Shown here piece after piece: positions 8,337 to 16,529 of a stretch of 64,000 nucleotides of DNA. The stretch comes from Schaedlerella arabinosiphila (lineage in GTDB: Bacteria; Bacillota; Clostridia; Lachnospirales; Lachnospiraceae): the NCBI RefSeq assembly GCF_003885045.1, contig NZ_RHJS01000002.1, forward strand, positions 5,139,302 to 5,203,301, read 5' to 3'. Under the pieces are notes generated by a model, which did not search any database, was not told where the DNA came from, and saw nothing but the letters and a program-made list of their open reading frames with translations. Position 1 is the stretch's first letter. Each line of letters opens with the position of its first letter. Made by a program: the position numbers and the translations under genes.

Positions 8337-8398
8337 AAAATAAATATTGAAAAATGGAGGTATAAATATAAGAAAGATAATGGCTTGTTAAGTGAAAA

Positions 8399-9238
8399 GT
8401 GGAGGTGTTAGAGATAAGAGGATTGTGGAAAAAAATAAGGATAAAATGGGATGATTTCTGGATAGGGGATGAACACGATGATTCTAAGAAGAATTTAAGC
8501 CATTCAGATAAGCGTTCCCTTTTATATGGCTATTTTATAATAGGAACTCTTACGGTTGCCTTCGTGATATTCCTTATCAAAATGAATGACTTTCGGATAA
8601 ACCGCCGGAATGACGCTGCTATGGAAGAACTTCTAAACATGGTTATATCTTACGTGGAATCTGCCACACAAGATGAATATGATGAGATTGCTCAGACCAT
8701 AAGGAATGACTTAGTATTTCGCAAATATGAAAAGGATATAGAGAAATACATCCGGTATATTCCGAACACATCTGAGAAATGTCGTGCCTGTAAGGGGAGT
8801 TATCCAGCCCAGGCAGTTCTTATCAGCTTAAATACCGGAGAATCTTATTCGTTGGACTTGTTTGAACGAGGAATAGATCCAGAGGATTATCAGGGAAATA
8901 CGCTGTTGACATTTGGTTATGATGAAATAAGCCAGACAAGTATTCACATTTCCAAAAGTCCGGGTGAAAACAAAGGTCTGGCAGAAATAGAGCGAGGAAA
9001 CGGGATTGTCAGCATCCACAGGATGAAAAAATTATTTTGTGATGACTGTATCAAAGCGATGTTGGATACAGTTGAGAATCAGATTATAGGAGAAGTTGTC
9101 ATTTGTGATACGAAAACGAATACTTTTTATCCCTTGGAAGATGAAAGCAAGGCGCAGATTGAAGATTATGCATTAGAAACAGAATATAAAGATGGAAATT
9201 ACGAGATAGCAGTTAAGTCTGTCAATGAAACGGAGTGA
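8399..9238 (+). CDS. Single-pass membrane protein of unknown function with CxxC pairs
   Basis: 279 residues. A cytoplasmic charged N-terminus is followed by one membrane helix (YGYFIIGTLTVAFVIFLI, about residues 45-65), a helical stretch, and an extracytoplasmic domain. That domain has two CxxC motifs (EKCRACKGS and FCDDCIKA) that could bind a metal or form disulfides. I do not recognise the family. The start is uncertain. GTG at 8399 is the first possible start after an in-frame stop, but the best ribosome site, GGAGGT at 8401-8406, sits 7 bases before an ATA and 16 before a TTG at 8423. The gene faces away from the XRE pair across two shared operator-like sites, so it is probably repressed by them. 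A hairpin terminator follows at about 9323. Confidence 0.6.
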   Translation: MEVLEIRGLWKKIRIKWDDFWIGDEHDDSKKNLSHSDKRSLLYGYFIIGTLTVAFVIFLIKMNDFRINRRNDAAMEELLNMVISYVESATQDEYDEIAQTIRNDLVFRKYEKDIEKYIRYIPNTSEKCRACKGSYPAQAVLISLNTGESYSLDLFERGIDPEDYQGNTLLTFGYDEISQTSIHISKSPGENKGLAEIERGNGIVSIHRMKKLFCDDCIKAMLDTVENQIIGEVVICDTKTNTFYPLEDESKAQIEDYALETEYKDGNYEIAVKSVNETE

Positions 9239-9322
9239 TTCAGGAATTGAGAACAGGAAGGAGAGCAAAGTAATATGTAGCCGAATTATATATAATTACG
9301 GCCAATGCCGTCTGATGGATAA

Positions 9323-9364
9323 TGGGACAAGTACTCTATAATCAGTACTAGTCTCATTTTTTGT
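9323..9364 (+). terminator. Rho-independent terminator
   Basis: TGGGACAAGTACT pairs imperfectly with AGTACTAGTCTCA across an 8-base loop and is followed by TTTTTTG. Confidence 0.6.
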
Positions 9365-9512
9365 ATATATTACACAAATTTACTTTCCCGCACAAACCAA
9401 AACACCATAAAAATTATGCGCTATGCTGAAAGTCAAAGAGCATATTGACATTCCATTGTCTGGAATTTATAATACATGTTGTAATAACAAGTTGATATGG
9501 AAGGAGAGAAAA

Positions 9513-10511
9513 ATGAGGAACAGAATTGCAGGAGCGCTGTATGGAATGGCGCTGGGCGACGCGATGGGGATGCCGGCAGAGCTGTGGGCAAAGGAGCGGG
9601 CCCGCAGATTCTTCAGAAAAAAGATCGACCGTTTTCTGGACGGCCCGAAAGAAAACGAGGTTGCCTTTAATTACAAGTACGGACAGTTTACAGACGACAC
9701 AGGACAGGCCTTGGTTCTTCTGGATTCCATTGCGTCCACCGATTACGTGCCGGACGTCAGGGACATTGCCCAGAGGATGATCGCATGGGCCGAAAAAGAA
9801 AACGCATGGGAAAACAACATTCTGGGCCCCACCTCCAAGATTGCGCTGGCCAATTTCCGGGACGGGATCGAGGATACCAGACCCACGGACAAGGCGCTTT
9901 CCAACGGCAGCGCCATGAGGATACCGCCCATTGGCTGTCTGTTTACCCCGGATCAGAAGCAGGAACTTGTGAATTATGTATACGGCGTATCCCGGGCCAC
10001 CCATACCAGCGACGTGACCATTGCCGGGGCAGCCATGATCGCCATGGGGGTCAGCTCCGCAATTGTAAATGACGATTTTGAACAGGTCATAGAAGACATT
10101 CTCGGAATCGAAGAAATGGGCTACCAAAAAGGCTGCGAAAGCTACAGCCCGAGACTGGCGGAGCGCACGAAGATCGGCCTGCAGTTAGCGAAACAATTTG
10201 CGGACGACGAGGATACGTTCACCCAGAAGATCTACGACATTGTAGGGACTGGAGTATGCATCATCGAATCCGTTCCGGCGGCGGTTTCCGTAGCCTATTA
10301 TACACAGGATCCCAACCGGGCATGTCTGATGTGCGCGAATCTGGGCGGGGACACGGATACCATCGGAGCAATGGCTTCAGCCATCTGCGGCGCGTTCAAA
10401 GGAGCGGATTCTATCAGGCCGGAATATATCGAAACACTGCAAAAACAGAATGATACGGATTTTGACGCATACATCGAGATTCTTCTGAAAGGAAGGGAAA
10501 AGCTGAAATGA
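9513..10511 (+). CDS. ADP-ribosylglycohydrolase family protein
   Basis: 332 residues from ATG 9513, placed 5 bases after AAGGAGA; the frame extends further upstream but without a ribosome site. The DraG/ARH fold is clear: GALYGMALGDAMGMP at the N-terminus, FTDDTGQA (first metal site), NGSAMRIPPIG, and the C-terminal GGDTDTIGAMASAICGA (second metal site). The acidic residues that bind two Mg ions are all present. The family removes ADP-ribose from protein or small-molecule acceptors, or splits N-glycosidic bonds of related nucleosides. It is the first gene of an operon with a PfkB sugar kinase (ATGA overlap) and a PnuC-type transporter, pointing to a small ribosylated substrate rather than a protein. 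No macrodomain is fused. Confidence 0.88.
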   Translation: MRNRIAGALYGMALGDAMGMPAELWAKERARRFFRKKIDRFLDGPKENEVAFNYKYGQFTDDTGQALVLLDSIASTDYVPDVRDIAQRMIAWAEKENAWENNILGPTSKIALANFRDGIEDTRPTDKALSNGSAMRIPPIGCLFTPDQKQELVNYVYGVSRATHTSDVTIAGAAMIAMGVSSAIVNDDFEQVIEDILGIEEMGYQKGCESYSPRLAERTKIGLQLAKQFADDEDTFTQKIYDIVGTGVCIIESVPAAVSVAYYTQDPNRACLMCANLGGDTDTIGAMASAICGAFKGADSIRPEYIETLQKQNDTDFDAYIEILLKGREKLK

Positions 10512-11464
10512 AAACGCTGGTAGTCGGAGCAGCGATGATCGACATGCTCATGAAAATTGAAGCCCTGCCAAAAAGCGGCGAGGACGTGCTGTGCAGCGAG
10601 TCAGGGATCGTGATCGGCGGCTGTGCCTACAACGCGGCAAATACCCTGCGGAATCTGGAGAGCGCCGCAGACCTGTGCGTCCCCGTGGGAAAGGGCCCCT
10701 ACGCCGATATGATCCGTTCGGAGCTGGAGCGGTGCGGTTATGACATTCTGATCCAGGACGACAGCCAGGACAACGGATACTGCCTGGATCTGGTTGAGGC
10801 AACCGGGGAGCGGACCTTCATTACCGCCCAGGGGATTGAGGGGGCTTTTCAGAAAAAATGGCTGGATTCCCTGGACATGGATCAATATGACAGCATTTAT
10901 GTGGCGGGCTATCAGGTCTGCGGCCAGGGCGGCCAGGCAATCGGAGAATGGCTTTGCGGACATGGGGACAAACAGATTTTCTTCGCCCCCGGCCCTGTGA
11001 TCTGCAGCATTGACGCAGCGGTGATGGAACAGATTTTTTCCGTACATCCCATTCTCCATCTCAACGAAAAAGAAGCGATGGACTTTACCCGGGCATCCCA
11101 TCAACCAGATCCGGGAAACAGCGGCGGTGCGGACGGATACGTCCCGGCGGAAGATATTTTGGACGCGGTACGGGAGTTGTACAGCCGCACAGGCAATCTG
11201 GTGATCGTCACTCTGGGCGAAAAAGGAACCGTTTATTATGAGGGAGACGAGCTTCACACAGTACCCTCTGTAAAAACAACGGTGGTGGATACGATCGGCG
11301 CAGGGGACAGCCATATCGGGGCCGTGATCGGCGGGCTGAAAAAAGGGCTTGGCCGGGAAGAGAGCATCCGGCTTGCAAACCGTGTGGCCGCCGCAGTCGT
11401 AAGCGTACAGGGCCCGGTTATAGACAAAGAAACATTTGAGAAAAGGATGGAGGAGCACTTATGA
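10508..11464 (+). CDS. PfkB-family carbohydrate/nucleoside kinase
   Basis: 318 residues. The N-terminal motif GGCAYNAANTLRNL and the C-terminal DTIGAGDSHIGAVIGG, which holds the catalytic Asp and anion hole, are the two PfkB signatures. These kinases phosphorylate ribose, nucleosides or other sugars with ATP. The start overlaps the stop of the glycohydrolase gene (ATGA) and the stop overlaps the PnuC start, so the three are translationally coupled. The simplest reading is that the kinase phosphorylates either the imported substrate or the ribose freed by the hydrolase. The exact substrate cannot be read from sequence. Confidence 0.88.
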   Translation: MKTLVVGAAMIDMLMKIEALPKSGEDVLCSESGIVIGGCAYNAANTLRNLESAADLCVPVGKGPYADMIRSELERCGYDILIQDDSQDNGYCLDLVEATGERTFITAQGIEGAFQKKWLDSLDMDQYDSIYVAGYQVCGQGGQAIGEWLCGHGDKQIFFAPGPVICSIDAAVMEQIFSVHPILHLNEKEAMDFTRASHQPDPGNSGGADGYVPAEDILDAVRELYSRTGNLVIVTLGEKGTVYYEGDELHTVPSVKTTVVDTIGAGDSHIGAVIGGLKKGLGREESIRLANRVAAAVVSVQGPVIDKETFEKRMEEHL

Positions 11465-12156
11465 ATAAGATCAAAGAATTTTTTAAGGACTGGAGCATCT
11501 ATGAAAAAGCATGGCTGGCATTTGTACTGATCTTTCAGACGGCGGCATGGTTTATCAACAGGCAGGACCTGTTTATGCTGGTGCTGACCTTATCCAGCAG
11601 CCTGAACCTGGTTCTCGGCGCAAAAGGAAAGGTTGCGGGTCTGTATTTCGCGATCATCAACAGCGCGCTGTATGCGATTAACTGTTTCAGCATTCCGCTG
11701 TACGGGGAAATCATGTACAACCTGCTGTATTCCATTCCGGTCAGCGCCACAGCCATTTTCATGTGGAAAAAGAACTCTGCTGACAGCGGGGAAGTAAAAT
11801 TCCGAATCATGACGCCCCGGTTTGCAGCCGGCACGGTTGTCGTAACGATCGCCGGAACCCTGATCTACGCGAAAATCCTCGTATGGCTCGGCGGAAACTT
11901 TGCGTTCATGGATTCTCTGACAACGGTTGTATCTGTGATTGCAAGTATGTTATACTTATTACGTTATTCAGAGCAATGGCTCATGTGGGTGATCGTCAAT
12001 GCACTGTCTATCGTAATGTGGATCATGGTATTTATGTCCGGAGACAAGAGCGCCATCCTGATCATTATTATGAAATGCGTGAACCTGTGCAATTCTTCTT
12101 ACGGATACTGGAACTGGAGAAAGATTGCGAAGAAGGTACGGACAGAGGACAGGTAA
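11461..12156 (+). CDS. PnuC-like nicotinamide riboside/vitamin transporter
   Basis: 231 residues with about seven hydrophobic helices. It shows typical PnuC features: an aromatic N-terminal region (WSIYEKAWLAFVLIFQ), LNLVLGAKGKVAGLYFAIINSALYAIN, and a C-terminal NSSYGYWNWRKI in place of the usual W-x3-W-type end. PnuC proteins move nicotinamide riboside, thiamine or riboflavin by facilitated diffusion, and intracellular phosphorylation then traps the substrate. The coupled PfkB kinase could be that trapping enzyme. The start overlaps the kinase stop by ATGA. Confidence 0.8.
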   Translation: MNKIKEFFKDWSIYEKAWLAFVLIFQTAAWFINRQDLFMLVLTLSSSLNLVLGAKGKVAGLYFAIINSALYAINCFSIPLYGEIMYNLLYSIPVSATAIFMWKKNSADSGEVKFRIMTPRFAAGTVVVTIAGTLIYAKILVWLGGNFAFMDSLTTVVSVIASMLYLLRYSEQWLMWVIVNALSIVMWIMVFMSGDKSAILIIIMKCVNLCNSSYGYWNWRKIAKKVRTEDR

Positions 12157-12223
12157 GGCTGCTGTTTTGTACCCCGGCCGGACCGGACAGTGTACATAGA
12201 ACCCCACAGGAACAGGGGGACAT

Positions 12224-12952
12224 ATGGGAAACAATGTTTCAAAATATGAAGTGATAAAAAGGGAGCTTCTTCAGAAGATAGACTCAATGGAATATAAGCC
12301 GAACCAGGTACTGCCTTCTGAGAGCGAGCTCTGTGAAATGTATCAGGTAAGCCGCATCACGGTGAGAAGGGCGGTTGATGAATTGGTAAAAGAAAATAAG
12401 CTGTATAAGATCAAGGGAAAAGGCTGCTTCGTGAGGGAACATTCCGTGGAAAGCCTCTCCCGCATCCACAGCTTTACCGAGGCGATCGTGCATGAGGGAA
12501 AAAAACCCGGAAGAAAGCAGCTTTATTTTTCCCGGGAACAGGCCGGGGAAGAGAGCGCGAAGCTGCTGGAGCTTGCGCCGGAGGACGAGGTATACAGGCT
12601 GAAATGCCTGTATATGGCTGACGAAAATGTATGCTGCGTCAATACTTCCATTCTGCCTGCAGCCATGTTTTCCAAGCTGGAATCCTTCAATTTTAACGTA
12701 TGCTCCTTATACGATATCCTGAAATCCTTCTATGCACTGAATATCTCCCGGGTAAAGCAGAACATCGTCGCAACCATGGGAAGCGAAGAGATCCGAAAGA
12801 CCCTGGGACTGCAGGAGGCACAGCCGCTGCTGCGGATTCACGCAACCTCCTACTGCCTGCACGAGAACCAGGAAAAGCCCTTTGAGATATATGAGAGCTA
12901 TATCCTGACCGATATCCTAAGCTACACGGTGGAGAAGTATAATGTTATGTAG
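12224..12952 (+). CDS. GntR-family regulator with UTRA ligand domain (HutC type)
   Basis: 242 residues. The N-terminal winged helix (KYEVIKRELLQKI...LPSESELCEMYQVSRITVRRAVDEL) is that of GntR. It is followed by a UTRA domain (SFTEAIVHEGKKPG...EDEVYRLKCLYM...YILTDIL). UTRA domains bind small effectors such as sugar phosphates, urocanate or nucleotides. Its position 67 bp after the PnuC gene makes it the probable regulator of the glycohydrolase-kinase-transporter operon. The HTH is complete, so it should bind DNA. A bidirectional terminator closes the unit. Confidence 0.88.
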   Translation: MGNNVSKYEVIKRELLQKIDSMEYKPNQVLPSESELCEMYQVSRITVRRAVDELVKENKLYKIKGKGCFVREHSVESLSRIHSFTEAIVHEGKKPGRKQLYFSREQAGEESAKLLELAPEDEVYRLKCLYMADENVCCVNTSILPAAMFSKLESFNFNVCSLYDILKSFYALNISRVKQNIVATMGSEEIRKTLGLQEAQPLLRIHATSYCLHENQEKPFEIYESYILTDILSYTVEKYNVM

Positions 12953-12975
12953 AAATTCTGCAACAGCAGCAATAT

Positions 12976-13021
12976 AAAAAACTATCCCTGCGCAAGTTTA
13001 CTTGTGTAGGGATAGTTTTTT
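12976..13021. terminator. Bidirectional intrinsic terminator
   Basis: AAAAAACTATCCCTG-CGCAAG stem with complement CTTGTG-TAGGGATAGTTTTTT. The A and T runs on both sides serve the convergent GntR (+) and Crp (-) genes. Confidence 0.85.
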
Positions 13022-13077
13022 ATATTGATATTGGTCGGAACGACCAAAAGCCAGAGACAGGAGCTGCGCAGCAACGG

Positions 13078-13800
13078 TTATCCTTTTGCCGTACTCAGAT
13101 ATTCTTTCATCTGCAGATATTCCTCTATCCCATATGTAATCTTCCCTTTTACCAGAGAAAAATATCCATCCTTATGCATGGAGCGGATCGTCCGGTCCAG
13201 TGTCTTGGTGTTCATCCCCAGCTCTTCCCCCAGCCGTTCCCTGGTCTTCTGCAGCGTAATCGGGCGGGGAGCTTTTGATTTTCCAGAAATGTTTTCGCTT
13301 TCCGGAAAAACCTGCTCATAGAGACGCACAAGATAATCCGCCACAAGGAACATGGGCGGATAGTAAAGCTTCAGGCCGTTATTATAGGAAGAACGGTACA
13401 GCTTAAAGGCGGTACGTTCTGCCATCTTGCGGAGAATATGCGTATCGGAATTGACCCACTTTTCCGCGTCCTTCCGCGGAATATAGACGATCGTGTTGGC
13501 GGTCAGGGCTTCAATGGTGACGGAAGCCTCCGGTTTATTGGCCAGAAGCGCCACCTCTCCGATAAAATCAATGGCTTTGTTGGTCTCGATCATATAGATC
13601 TTGCCGTTTTCAAATTCGTTGATCACCCGGTTTTCACCCTTGGCCACTATCCCAAGGTATCTAAGTTCGCTGTCCTTCTGGTGGATCAGTCCGCCAGGGG
13701 GATGGACTTTTACACGGGCGAGCCGCCGAAGTTCAGCAGGCATGGTTTCGGTATAGTCTGCTAACTCCGGCACTTCTTTTTCCAGTTCACTTAATGTCAT
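13078..13800 (-). CDS. Crp/Fnr-family transcription regulator
   Basis: 240 residues from ATG 13800, which follows GGGAGGT; a longer in-frame ATG at 13866 lacks a ribosome site. An N-terminal cyclic-nucleotide-binding-like beta barrel (KDSELRYLGIVAKGENRVINEFENGKIYMIE) is followed by a dimer helix and a C-terminal winged helix (TRERLGEELGMNTKTLDRTIRSM). There is no N-terminal cysteine cluster, so it is not a classical FNR. The effector is unknown. Divergence from the DUF3100/amidohydrolase operon (with the flagellin gene between) makes that operon a possible target, but I see no clear CRP-type palindrome upstream of it. Confidence 0.85.
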   Translation of the reverse strand: MTLSELEKEVPELADYTETMPAELRRLARVKVHPPGGLIHQKDSELRYLGIVAKGENRVINEFENGKIYMIETNKAIDFIGEVALLANKPEASVTIEALTANTIVYIPRKDAEKWVNSDTHILRKMAERTAFKLYRSSYNNGLKLYYPPMFLVADYLVRLYEQVFPESENISGKSKAPRPITLQKTRERLGEELGMNTKTLDRTIRSMHKDGYFSLVKGKITYGIEEYLQMKEYLSTAKG

Positions 13801-13933
13801 GAATTGGTACCTCCCGCGTATGCCTTTTGGGCATGTTCTATGTTCAGAAAGAACCAGGAAAATCATATTTCATAACAATCAGCAGAAACTGCGTTCCAGA
13901 ACTGCTGATCAAATATTTTCTGAAGCAGGCGGC

Positions 13934-14707
13934 TTAGAACTGGAGCAGCCCCATTGTCTGCTGTCCCTTCTGCGCCATGTTCCGCTTCTGCAGCATCATG
14001 GAAACACTCTGCAGCGTCTGCTGGTGCTGAAGCTGCATCAATGCCTTCGCGATATCCGTATCTCCCATGCGGCTCTTAGATGCCGTCAGATTCTCGGATG
14101 CATATCCGTTGTAATCAATCGCGTATTCCAGCTTATTGTACTGAGCCCCCAGAGTACTGCGGTCTCCGGTTACTTTTTCCAGGGCCTTGTCAATATCCTG
14201 GATATTAAAATTCTTCGTAACATCAAAATCTGCCAGTCCCAGCGCGTCCAGCGTGGAATTGATGGAGTTGTTGACGTTGATGGAGCTGCCGTCGGCATCC
14301 CCTACCAGCTCAATCCCATTGGTCTGGCTTCCGTCAAGCAGGCTGCGGCCATTGAAGTTGGTCTGCTTTGCAACCTGGTTGATCTGATTCTTCAATTGGT
14401 CAACCTCTCTCTGGATATCCGCGCGGTTCGCGTCGTTCAAAATACCGCTGGAAGCACGGACTGCCAGCTCACGCATCCGCTGCAGGGCGCTTGTAACGCT
14501 GCCCAGTGCAGAATCAGAGGTCTTCAGCAGACTGACACCGTCGCTGAGGTTCTTTGTACCGGTGTTGATCCCGGTGATCTGCGCATTCTCCTTCTCGGTG
14601 ATCGCCAGTTCAGCAGCACCGTCAGCCGCGGACATCAGCCGATTTCCGCTTGCGATATGCCCATACAAATAAGGGGATGTGGTACTAATTCCAGAAATTG
14701 CGCTCAT
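13934..14707 (-). CDS. Orphan flagellin-like protein with reduced N-terminus
   Basis: 257 residues; AAAAGGAGG precedes the start. The D1 helices are clear (SAADGAAELAITEKENAQITGI, DGVSLLKTSDSALGSVTSALQRMRELAVRASSG, QINQVAKQTNFNGRSLLDG), and the C-terminal D0/D1 helix ends in QKGQQTMGLLQF. Normal flagellins begin with about 25 residues of N-terminal D0 helix (IxxNxxAL...). Here they are replaced by MSAISGISTTSPYLYGHIASG. The usual ADDAAGLAI is changed to ADGAAELAI. There is no D2/D3 domain. No chaperone, cap or motor gene is in the window. It may be a secreted flagellin-like protein that does not build a normal filament. Confidence 0.8.
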   Translation of the reverse strand: MSAISGISTTSPYLYGHIASGNRLMSAADGAAELAITEKENAQITGINTGTKNLSDGVSLLKTSDSALGSVTSALQRMRELAVRASSGILNDANRADIQREVDQLKNQINQVAKQTNFNGRSLLDGSQTNGIELVGDADGSSINVNNSINSTLDALGLADFDVTKNFNIQDIDKALEKVTGDRSTLGAQYNKLEYAIDYNGYASENLTASKSRMGDTDIAKALMQLQHQQTLQSVSMMLQKRNMAQKGQQTMGLLQF

Positions 14708-15097
14708 AATAGATTCCTCCTTTTAAGATAAAAATATATAACGCCTGTAAAGGCTTCCGGTCTATGAGACTCGTAATAATCAAGGTAAACAATATCTGAA
14801 AAATTTTTCCCATCGGAAAAACCAGTAAATTTCAAAATAGATTCTTTCAAAGTAAATTTTAAAGTGACTGACAGAGAAAGTAATTCTCTTCTCTTATATA
14901 TCATATCGTTCAAACTTTAAAAATGATTACAATAAATTGCAAAATTTATGAAAAAATTTCCAAAACACCTCATTTGTCCTGTTTTTAAAATTTGTTTTTC
15001 GGTAGAATCACATTATCAACAAAAACGGACACTCAATTTTCAGGCCGGCCCCGCATCCACAGGGGAAACTGGTCACAGGAACGGGAGGTAATCAAGG
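14708..15097. other. Intergenic region between flagellin and DUF3100 genes
   Basis: 390 bp, AT-rich in the middle. On the minus strand, TGAA-N14-TCCGATGG near 14812-14837 is a weak match to a sigma-28 (SigD) flagellin promoter. On the plus strand, GGTAGAAT near 15000 could be a -10 for the DUF3100 operon. The short frames here have no coding features. Confidence 0.35.
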
Positions 15098-15946
15098 ATG
15101 AAGAAACAAAAAGAAAACTTTGCCTACGAATCGCTGGGGCAGAGGATCAAGGTGGAATGGAAGGTGTATCTGCTGGCATTTGTATTTATTCTGATCGCGG
15201 ACACGATCGGACAGATCCAGATTCCGGTGGGGAAAGGGATGTTTATTCTGTTTCCGATATTTTATGCCATTATCTTAGGTGTGCTCAGCGGGCCGGAAGT
15301 GCTCAAAATCGTGAAAAATGAGCAGGTCAGGGCAGCGTCAAAGCTGGTGGTAGTCGGAATCGCGCCGTTTATCGCAAAGCTGGGAATCACGGCAGGAGCG
15401 AATATCGAGACCATCCTGAGCGCAGGCCCGGCGGTGCTGCTCCACGGATTCGGAAATTTATTTGCCATTGTGCTGGCTCTGCCGGTGGCCATCCTGCTGG
15501 GTATGAAGCGGGAAGCCGTGGGAGCATGTTTCTCCATCAACCGGGAATACCACATGGCTCTGATTAACAACATTTACGGGTCAGATTCGGCGGAGGCGAG
15601 AGGAAGTCTTTCTATTTATATAGTAGGCGGAATGATCGGAACCATTTACTTCGGAATCCTGGCTTCCGCAGTGGCCATGACAGGGCTTTTCCATCCGGAA
15701 GCACTGGGGCTGGCGTCCGGCGTGGGCGCGGGAATCATGATGGCAAGCTCCAGCGCGTCGCTCTGCGCCATGTATCCGGAATCGGCGGAGACCATCAAAA
15801 CACTGGCGAGCGTTGGTGAGACCATGGCGGGAATCACCGGAATCTACATCAATATGTTTCTGGCAATCCCGCTCTGCGACAGGCTTTACCGCATATTAGA
15901 GCCCAGGCTGGGAAGGTTTGCAAGATCAGGAAAAACGGAAGCATGA
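15098..15946 (+). CDS. DUF3100 membrane protein
   Basis: 282 residues with eight or nine hydrophobic helices. The conserved text is that of DUF3100: GKGMFILFPIFYAIILGVLSGP, GANIETILSAGPAVLLHGFGNL, VGACFSINREYHMALI and SGVGAGIMMASSSASL. The family is uncharacterised and membrane-embedded. Together with the 148-residue membrane protein that follows and an amidohydrolase, it looks like the importer for the enzyme's substrate; this is inference from gene order. The start follows GGGAGGTAATCAAGG. Confidence 0.8.
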   Translation: MKKQKENFAYESLGQRIKVEWKVYLLAFVFILIADTIGQIQIPVGKGMFILFPIFYAIILGVLSGPEVLKIVKNEQVRAASKLVVVGIAPFIAKLGITAGANIETILSAGPAVLLHGFGNLFAIVLALPVAILLGMKREAVGACFSINREYHMALINNIYGSDSAEARGSLSIYIVGGMIGTIYFGILASAVAMTGLFHPEALGLASGVGAGIMMASSSASLCAMYPESAETIKTLASVGETMAGITGIYINMFLAIPLCDRLYRILEPRLGRFARSGKTEA

Positions 15947-15987
15947 CGGCAGGTACGCGAAATGGATGAAATGAAGGAGGATTTGGA

Positions 15988-16434
15988 ATGAGATATATAG
16001 AATGGTTGTTTTTATTAGTGATCGGCGCCTGTGGAACAGGGCTGGCAAATTTTATCGGGCATGATGTAGGGTTTTTGGATTCTCTTCCGGGACTGGTGGT
16101 TCTCGTGGCGATCTCCATGCTGGCGGTTGTCTGCATCAAGCTGATTCCTTTGAAGCTTCCCATCGTGGCGTACTGCGCGATCATCGGCCTGCTCCTTGCA
16201 TGCCCGCTGTCCCCGATCCGCACCTTCGTGATCGACGCGGCGGCAAAGATCAACTTTACGGCGCCGTTTACCATGGTCGGGGCGTATGCCGGGCTGGCCA
16301 TCGGCGACCAACTGAAAGCATTTATCAAACAGGGGCCGAAGATCCTGGTGGTCGGACTGCTGGTAATGACGGGAACATTTCTCGGCTCCTGTATGTGGGA
16401 TTCCCTGATTCTGACGCTGACCGGAGCTATCTGA
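15988..16434 (+). CDS. Small integral membrane protein, probable DUF3100 partner
   Basis: 148 residues with four or five helices and short loops (YIEWLFLLVIGACGTGLANFIGHDVGF; LPGLVVLVAISMLAVVCIKLIPLKLPIVAYCAIIGL; FTMVGAYAGLAIGDQLKAF). AAGGAGG lies upstream. I do not recognise a characterised family. It sits 41 bp downstream of the DUF3100 gene and in the same operon, so the two may form a two-subunit transporter. Confidence 0.6.
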   Translation: MRYIEWLFLLVIGACGTGLANFIGHDVGFLDSLPGLVVLVAISMLAVVCIKLIPLKLPIVAYCAIIGLLLACPLSPIRTFVIDAAAKINFTAPFTMVGAYAGLAIGDQLKAFIKQGPKILVVGLLVMTGTFLGSCMWDSLILTLTGAI

Positions 16435-16529
16435 GGCAGCAGCTTCGGCGGAAATGCAGGGATACAGATGGTGTACATATGAAATAGCAGGCTGAAAATT
16501 GTTGGAATCATCAAAGAGGAGAAAATATC

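Noticed and set aside
14704..14913. 69-residue minus-strand frame upstream of flagellin
   Set aside because: It occupies the flagellin leader and promoter area and has no family text.
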